Source: Prostheceraeus crozeri (lineage: Eukaryota; Platyhelminthes; Polycladida; Euryleptidae). Taken from it: a DNA stretch of 64,000 nt. The notes beneath the pieces were generated by a model. The model saw only the letters and a list, made by a program, of their open reading frames with translations, was not told the origin of the DNA and did no database searches. A program made the position numbers and the translations under genes. The stretch is from positions 1 through 64,000 of the forward strand of contig CAJQUW010011250.1 of assembly GCA_907163375.1 (NCBI GenBank), read 5' to 3'. Of this stretch, positions 57,380-64,000 are shown piece by piece (the stretch's first letter is position 1; each line of letters begins with the position of its first letter).

Positions 57380-58078
57380 TAGACAGCGACAATTTAGGTG
57401 AATCACCTAAAATAAATTTTTTACCTAAATTCCGGATATTTTGTAAAAACACCTAAATTATCTAAATACTGTCATTACGACTAAAACTTGTCATTTGATT
57501 AACTCATCTACTCACATTGGAAAACAGAGAAAATCGTGGTAATGAATTACTTTTATAATCGGAATAATGAAGACATTGATGAGTGATTCTGGGCAGTACC
57601 ACATGTTTCTGGTCATAGTTTCTAGTTCTTTTATATACATTAATAGAGCTTATATTGTATTTGAAATACGAATAATTTTGATCTGTTTGACACATACACC
57701 ATTGCACAATTGAATTGTCAACATACATTTTAAAGCATATGTACATAGTTGCTAATGTTTGATGTGTGCAGTTGTTATAGTTTGAAACAAAATCGTTCCG
57801 AATCGCGATTACATGTAGGACTTACTTGTAACTTTCTTTTCTCTAATTCTTTTTTAAAATTTTTACGTAGATTATTGTCGCGGTATTTATTTACATATTA
57901 GTTACCGAAAGAAGCACAATTCATGAAAATAGACAAAAAAATACCATCGCTCTCAATGAATCCAGGTATTTTGATGGATTTTTCATTCACCTAAATGTAC
58001 AACCTAAATTTGTAAAATTATTCACCTAGATAAAACCTAAAATGACAAAAAAAATTTCACCTAAGATGTCGGTGTCTA
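57380..58078. mobile_element. Non-autonomous hAT element, 699 bp
   Basis: Exact 8-bp duplication TTGATTAC at 57372-57379 and 58079-58086. The inverted ends are TAGACAGCGACA...TTAGGTGAA and TAGACACCGACA...TTAGGTGAA. The subterminal word CACCTAAAT or ACCTAAA recurs many times at both ends, in the manner of hAT transposase-binding repeats. No coding sequence. Confidence 0.85.
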
Positions 58079-58086
58079 TTGATTAC

Positions 58087-59479
58087 CTATGGCTTCCTTG
58101 TGAATTTAATCCATTTCATTAGATGTAATGCATATTGTGTTAGACAGAATTTTGTATATATCATTTTGCGTGAAATAAAACAAATAATAAATGAAAAAAT
58201 GTAATGCATGAAACCGATGCCTGTATAGCGCTTATGCTGTTATATTGGTATCCTACAACAATTCGTAGATAACTTGCTTCATATAGCCTCTTGCCTTGGA
58301 AGTTTAAAACTTCGGCCCATATTGTTTATTCTACTATTAGGCTACGTGTATTAGAAATAGAAAGATATCGGTTGCATTTAATGCAGTAACATTCTTTGAT
58401 GATTGCTTCTTACGATTAGTAGAAATATCGTTATATCTACATTTATGCTATTTTCATCTTATACGAGGCTGTCGATAGCATTTATGTTTAGGAATTAGGA
58501 CATATTGAAATAACTATTCATCGTACTTGTAGTCTTTTTTGTACAGTGTTTTGCAGCACCATAAATCATTTAAGGTCATTGCTAGAGTCAGGAATAGTTT
58601 AGTCATGGTTTGAATACTTTAAATAAATCAATGATTGCATATTTGTTAAGTCAATGATGCAAGCAATTCATATCATAATTTCATTACACCCTAAGTATAG
58701 CTGAATGACCGACAAAATTACATATGCTGTACATATATAAACCAAAAATTGATTACAGGTATTTACAAAACAAGAACGCACTGCATCTACGAGTATGAAT
58801 TCTTAGCATGAACGAGAAATTACGAGACCTACAGAGTAACAATAAATAGCTTTATGATCAAACAAAGAAAAAATCTTTACCGCACATGCCGCAGGACTGA
58901 TGCGCCAATTTTCGATGTTGCTTCAATTCCGCAATAACGAATTCATGTAATAAATAGTAATTAATATGAACATTGGATACATATTAACTGGATAGTAATA
59001 TGTACAATATGGTATGATTCAAAATATCTTCATGCAATTTTAAATTTCAATTATGGTTTCCAAACATATTCTGGAAATTGCTGTCCCACTTCATTAGAGA
59101 AGACCCAAGATTAGACTCAACCTTGCCCAGACTGTGGAGACACCCCTGTAGATGGCATTGTGTTCCTGAGGTTCCAGGTGTCAGGGCATTGAGCCCCTGC
59201 CAATGTGGAGGATTGTTGACAGGGTTCTTTTCGTTGGAAGTCAGCATGGTGCAGTGGAAACGATCCCGGGCTAAGGAGCTTGATGTGGACCTTCACATTG
59301 AAGCAGCTACATGTCTGTCCCTTGTCGGTTTAATGGAGTTTCCCTGCATGCCTGCATCCTTTGGAACATATCAGGGCTTCCAAGGGTGGTACAGGGCTGC
59401 TGTTAGGCTTGTGCTGGGTGGATTGAGGCAGATTGTTGCGACCGTGGGTCCCACTTCGCACCTACTTCGCACTGGCTAT
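58087..59479. other. Non-coding DNA, ending in a GC-richer segment
   Basis: AT-rich to about 59060. 59078-59480 is clearly GC-richer, with a 136-residue plus-strand frame that matches nothing I know. Its right edge meets the dispersed repeat shared with 56899, so it may be inserted or element-derived DNA. Confidence 0.4.
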
Positions 59480-61086
59480 CAGCTTTGAGATTCATAGACA
59501 ATCAGAACAAAATTTGAAAGGATGATAAGAAAATTTAGTTCTAAGTTAGAGGAGCTGCCATGCTCCGCCTTCGCCTAAATCAAATGTCGGTCAATTTGTA
59601 TCTACCAATGATTTTCTGCCGCCGAAGTTTGATATTACGAGCTTCAGTCCCGCGATTGGTGCAACGTCTCTTGAAAGATCATGAAATATGAATTTGTGAA
59701 ATATTCCAATGACTTCCTCCCCTCGTGTGTTGCAATGTCGCGATTTCAACACTAAAACACATTGAAGGAGGTGCTAGAATATCGATATAATCAGGCATCA
59801 TTAAGCTAGGTCTGTACTCCCTCATATCATGAATTTTGCAACAATTTGCAAGCGTTTTTTGTGTGACAACTTTCAATGAAGAGACCCGATTTTCAATATG
59901 AATGCAGCGTTATATGAATTCATATCATGATCATCTATTGCATTACAGACATCGTATGGAGTGTTTAAAATTCAAATATTGTGTCTATTCATAATCACCT
60001 GAATCACCTAATCATAATCACTTTGGGTATCTGTAAGTCTTCCTTCCTCTTTGTTAAAATTTTCCATATTTCATATATCTGTGCATTCCTTGCACAGATT
60101 AATCTTATATATCTCTTTTTGTATTTATGCATGTAAGTGACGTACTACACTCAACTGCAACCAATTTAGGGATCGTAAATAGCAATCAGCGACGCACAAA
60201 GTACTCAATACCCTTATCTTACAAATATTTGTATTCTTGCAGGCGTAGTAAGGTACCGTAGCCGCGGCGAACTCAGGCACGATTTTACCTCATTTAAGGT
60301 TGTCCAACATTAATTTTGCGCTGATGACCCAATAACTTGCATTAACTGCAGTCGTAGTTTTTTTCAGATAATACACATTAATTTATTTCGCACCAACATT
60401 TATATCGAAATAATTTACAGCTTGATGTATACGTTCATGCATTATAAGAACCGGTTAACTTAGGCAGGTCATGCGACTTTAGATTTATCAAGTCCAGAAC
60501 ATTTACACATTAAAAACTAGATCATGCTTTTTGCTGTCAATCAAAAACTTAATAATGAAGCAACAATTCTAGATCATATATCATAAAAAACATGCATAGA
60601 CATGATGATTATGCCTATACAATATTCTTATTAGGCCTATACAGCATAGGCTACACAATAAATCAGTAGAATTCAAAATGCGAGCTTTTACACATGGATT
60701 AAACAGAATCGACGGATTATATGCTCCACCAATGCAATTTGTAACCACCATAAATCCAGAGACTGTATGTCTGACATTGAATCCAATCAGCTTCAGTAGA
60801 TTGAAAGAATGGAGCATGACGCACAAATAATTTTTCATCAATGTTGCTGGCAGATAGATCATCAAAGATGATTCTTCGCCTGGAGTAAATTTCTTTTCTT
60901 TTTTCTTTCTGGTGACCTCGACGCTCTTTCAACATTTGAATGAGAAAGGCGTCGATGTCTTCACGAATCAAATATTCATAAATCAAATATGACAGATTGC
61001 TTCTTTGAATAGGACATTCAACCAAGAGCATTGACCAAGACTAAGTCTTAGCATTCAACTTAATGCTGCAATAGTAGATTGCATAA
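59480..61086. other. Non-coding DNA
   Basis: 59480-59640 is the second copy of the dispersed repeat. 60976-61086 is the left flank shared with 55595-55704. The minus-strand open frames at 60581-61031 have no known domain. Confidence 0.45.
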
Positions 61087-61813
61087 TAGTCCGGCAGCCA
61101 GAACGAGTTCCTGCAGAGAACGAGGCCGAAAATGAGACTTTCACAGAATGACACACACCCTATGCCTACTACGAATCTGTACGTCTGCCGAGTTCTAGTG
61201 AGTTTCTCTTCTTGTCAGACAGGATCAAAGAAAAACACATGTAAATCCAATGGGACTCAGATTGCAGTTTTTGGCTGTAATGAAATTCTGTACGTTTTCT
61301 CTGATTAAACGAAAAGTACTAAACCCAGAGTCATAATTTTTGACATGGAATGTCTTCAGGTCATTTCCTATGATGTTCATGCACCCCTGTCTATAAAGCT
61401 AAACACATTTAGATTTGGCGAGCCTCTTAATGTCGGCAAACACAAACATTTTGAGCAACTTTATCCACATTCAACCACATTCTCACATACTTTGCCGATC
61501 AGATGCATGATAAGAGTACATACACATCATAGGAAATAACCTGAAGACATTCCATGTCAAAAATTATGACTCTGGGTTTAGTACTTTTCGTTTAATCAGA
61601 GAAAACGTACAGAATTTCATTACAGCCAAAAACTGCAATCTGCGTCCCATTGGATTAACATGTGTTTTTCTTTGATCTTGTCTGACAAGAAGAGAAACTC
61701 ACTAGAACTCGGCAGACACACCGTTTCGTAATAGGCATAGTGTGCACATCATTCTGTGAAAGTCTCACTTAAGGCTTCGTTCCATGCAGAAACCCGTTCT
61801 GGCTGCCGGACTA
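61087..61813. mobile_element. Fold-back element, copy 2 (727 bp)
   Basis: Same orientation and length as copy 1, 5,382 bp away. The right flank (CAAGTCG) differs from copy 1. Confidence 0.8.
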
Positions 61814-62169
61814 CAAGTCGTGATGCACATTGTGAGCTCGTTGTGCGATTTGAATGCCAACATAGATAGCTTTTTGATGAAGTAATAGCGACGCAGTAGC
61901 ATTATTTCTCAACCTGCCTAAGATAACACGGCTGCCTAAGTTGACGTGACCGGTGCTACAGCATGTTTCTAATACTCCAGGGTTGCATGCAGATCATAGG
62001 CACGTATTTATACTATAGAAATGCCACAAAATATAATCATATGGAGTATACTGCAATATTGCATTCTGAAACATGATCAAATTGTAAAATATAAGATTTG
62101 ACTAATAGAAAAGTATATTAGACATATATGATATATATATAGATAGATATATAAATAATAAAGCAATAC
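61814..62169. other. Non-coding DNA with AT/GATA microsatellite
   Basis: Microsatellite (AT)n/(GATA)n at about 62125-62160 directly before the R2-like fragment. No gene. Confidence 0.5.
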
Positions 62170-62615
62170 CATCTATTGGTGTATCCCTCCTGTCCTCCTT
62201 TGTTTCGTCCTTAGCTTATGCAGATGACTTGCTACTTTTTGCTGACTCCCCTGAGATGTTGCAAAGAAAACTTGATGGCCTAGCTGAAGGTATCTCAAAG
62301 GTTGGCTTATCTTTAAACGTGAAGAAATCATTCCGTTTACATCTTCGCTCGAACGCTCCGATCAAAAGTTGTGTAGTGAGCTCTACTGACTTTTGCACTC
62401 ATGATGGTGTTCCTATTCGTTCTCTTGGACCTGATGACCAATTCTCTTATCTTGGTATCGAATTCAGCCACCGTGGCATAGCAGGATTTCCTTTCAGGGC
62501 TAAATTTTCCCCTGCTCTTCAAGAACTTTCATCGGCTCCTTTTAAGCCACACCAGAGAATTGAAATTCTTAGAACTTATCTTATGCCGAAGTATTTGCAT
62601 CAGCTGATTGTTTGA
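62170..62615 (+). pseudogene. R2/NeSL-like LINE reverse transcriptase fragment
   Basis: Starts inside the palm with SSLAYADDLLLFADSPEML (YADD catalytic box). It continues through GISKVGLSLNVKKS, then FSYLGIEFSHRG, and ends APFKPHQRIEILRTYLMPKY and HQLIV. The order YLG...APLKPxQRL..LRT..LPxxxHQL is characteristic of R2-clade reverse transcriptases. The rest of the protein, both upstream and downstream, is absent, so this is a fragment with an intact frame. It is not in ribosomal DNA, the usual R2 target. Confidence 0.75.
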
Positions 62616-64000
62616 TCATATGTTTGATATCATCTGATGATCTGTAAATCTATTGCGCTGTTTTTAAGTCGCTAAGATGAATAATGTGAATGCATTACAT
62701 CTGAGCCACTAAATTGTGTAATAATCTGACTGAACTTGTGCTGGAAATATTTCTAAGATTATGGACTTACCAATAAATCATCTCTTGCAATCAGACAGGA
62801 AGCATAGACGTAAAGTGCGTGCTGATATGTCTCTTCATCATGACTGGTAAGCCTTTAGATTGATTTCGTTTAAGGATTTTTCAGAATATCTAATATATTC
62901 AGATGTCACATTTATGTTTAGTTGTAGTGCCCTAAACTCAGACCTTGTATCCTCTGCACAATTTAGCAGCAAGTTAGCGTTAGGAGTTTGCATCATCTAA
63001 AGAAATTGAATTAAACATGGACAGTGTACCATATAGGGTAAAATTCAACAAAAGTGGTCCCCTTTTTGTCCACTCAAAAATATTCTACAAAATTTGATTT
63101 GTTTTGCTCCTGGTAGTTGTATTTGGTTCTTGTAGGATACATCACGGATGATAGACCACAATCTAATTACTATTAGAAGCCGAGCTTGTGATTTCAGGCC
63201 GTCGGTGTGATAACGCTGATGCGTTGATGTGATGACGAAAGCTAATGTGCATCGTTATATGCATATTTTTATTAATTTTTTGCACCAATAATCTGCTGAG
63301 GACACTGAAGACATGCACTCATAATTTTATATCTGTCGTGTTCATGATGAATTCATTAAGCTTAAAATCTAGAAATAAGGTGCTATATAAGTATGCTTAA
63401 TTCGCCTCCAATAGACACGATTCCAAATTTAGATTTCTAAACTGTTTTCAGCTGTCATGCTAATTCAGTAACAAGAGCTAAAAGCTGAAAACAGCATGAA
63501 TGTACTTACTTGTATGCTTCATGGTTGGGTGTCGCATATTCACATGAAAAATAAACCTTCTTGAATAATTAACCCTAGCAATATGAATGTCAAATAGAGG
63601 GGACACAACTGTCCCCACTAGTCACATCCCTCACGCAGATTTATGCTGATATGCATGCCAGTATCTGTGCTTGATAATGTGCGCTAATAATAAGCGCTTA
63701 TCAAGTCTTAGGATCTACGGCAGTTGTCGTAGGTTATATGAGATTCTTTTGAGTTATAATTTTTGAGTTTTATGTGTTAAAGTTATAGATTTATGCAAGT
63801 TTTAGTTGAGGATGAGTATAGGATATCCATGAATAAGTGCAGGATGTAGGTGGGATCCATTTAGGACACATCGACTTCGAATTACCACTCTTTCATCACG
63901 CGGTTTACGCGAAAATTAATTTAGAATGAAAATGAGTTTTGGGTTACTAGTTTATAGAATTTATTTAGGGTTGGTTTAGGAGAAATTTTCGGTTGCTCTG
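62616..64000. other. Host non-coding DNA
   Basis: No recognisable gene. A short hairpin GGGGACA/TGTCCCC lies at about 63599-63617. Confidence 0.4.

Overview
This is an AT-rich stretch of an animal (metazoan) genome, probably an invertebrate. The evidence for an animal is the mix of transposons: a Polinton/Maverick, a piggyBac element, hAT elements, a TA-flanked MITE, and LINE fragments including an R2-like one. I recognise no host protein-coding gene. The species cannot be named from what is here.

Layout. 1-1410 holds short AT-rich repeats. 1419-3907 is a decayed hAT transposon with a perfect 8-bp target duplication. 3908-6720 holds a hairpin and, on the minus strand, the wreck of a second hAT-like (ZMYM1-type) transposase. 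6726-8945 is a nearly whole piggyBac element between TTAA sites. 9064-33320 is a 24-kb Polinton. 33321-64000 is non-coding host DNA with a 189-bp satellite, four short non-autonomous elements or element pairs, two strong hairpins, and two LINE fragments.

The Polinton looks fairly recent. Most of its genes are open, with about five breaks in all. It carries DNA polymerase B, integrase with a chromodomain, packaging ATPase, cysteine protease, a double-jelly-roll-type capsid protein and several conserved small genes. Two minus-strand genes in the middle appear to code for PC4-like and TATA-binding-protein (TBP)-like proteins, which I do not know from the usual Polinton gene set.

Two promoter classes seem to exist. 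DNA-handling and regulatory genes at the two sides (first gene, polymerase, the two right-hand minus genes) have TATA boxes, and three of these four have short 5' introns; two also have CCAAT boxes. Packed structural genes in the middle are mostly intronless and follow the motif ATGCAAA, found 29-46 nt upstream of six gene starts. Together with the PC4/TBP pair, this suggests an early/late programme in which the element may supply its own late transcription factors. That last step is inference.

The Polinton ends are unusual. Each has a terminal block plus tandem ~279-bp units bearing poly-C runs. The right end also carries a second array in the opposite orientation, and no 6-bp target duplication can be seen.
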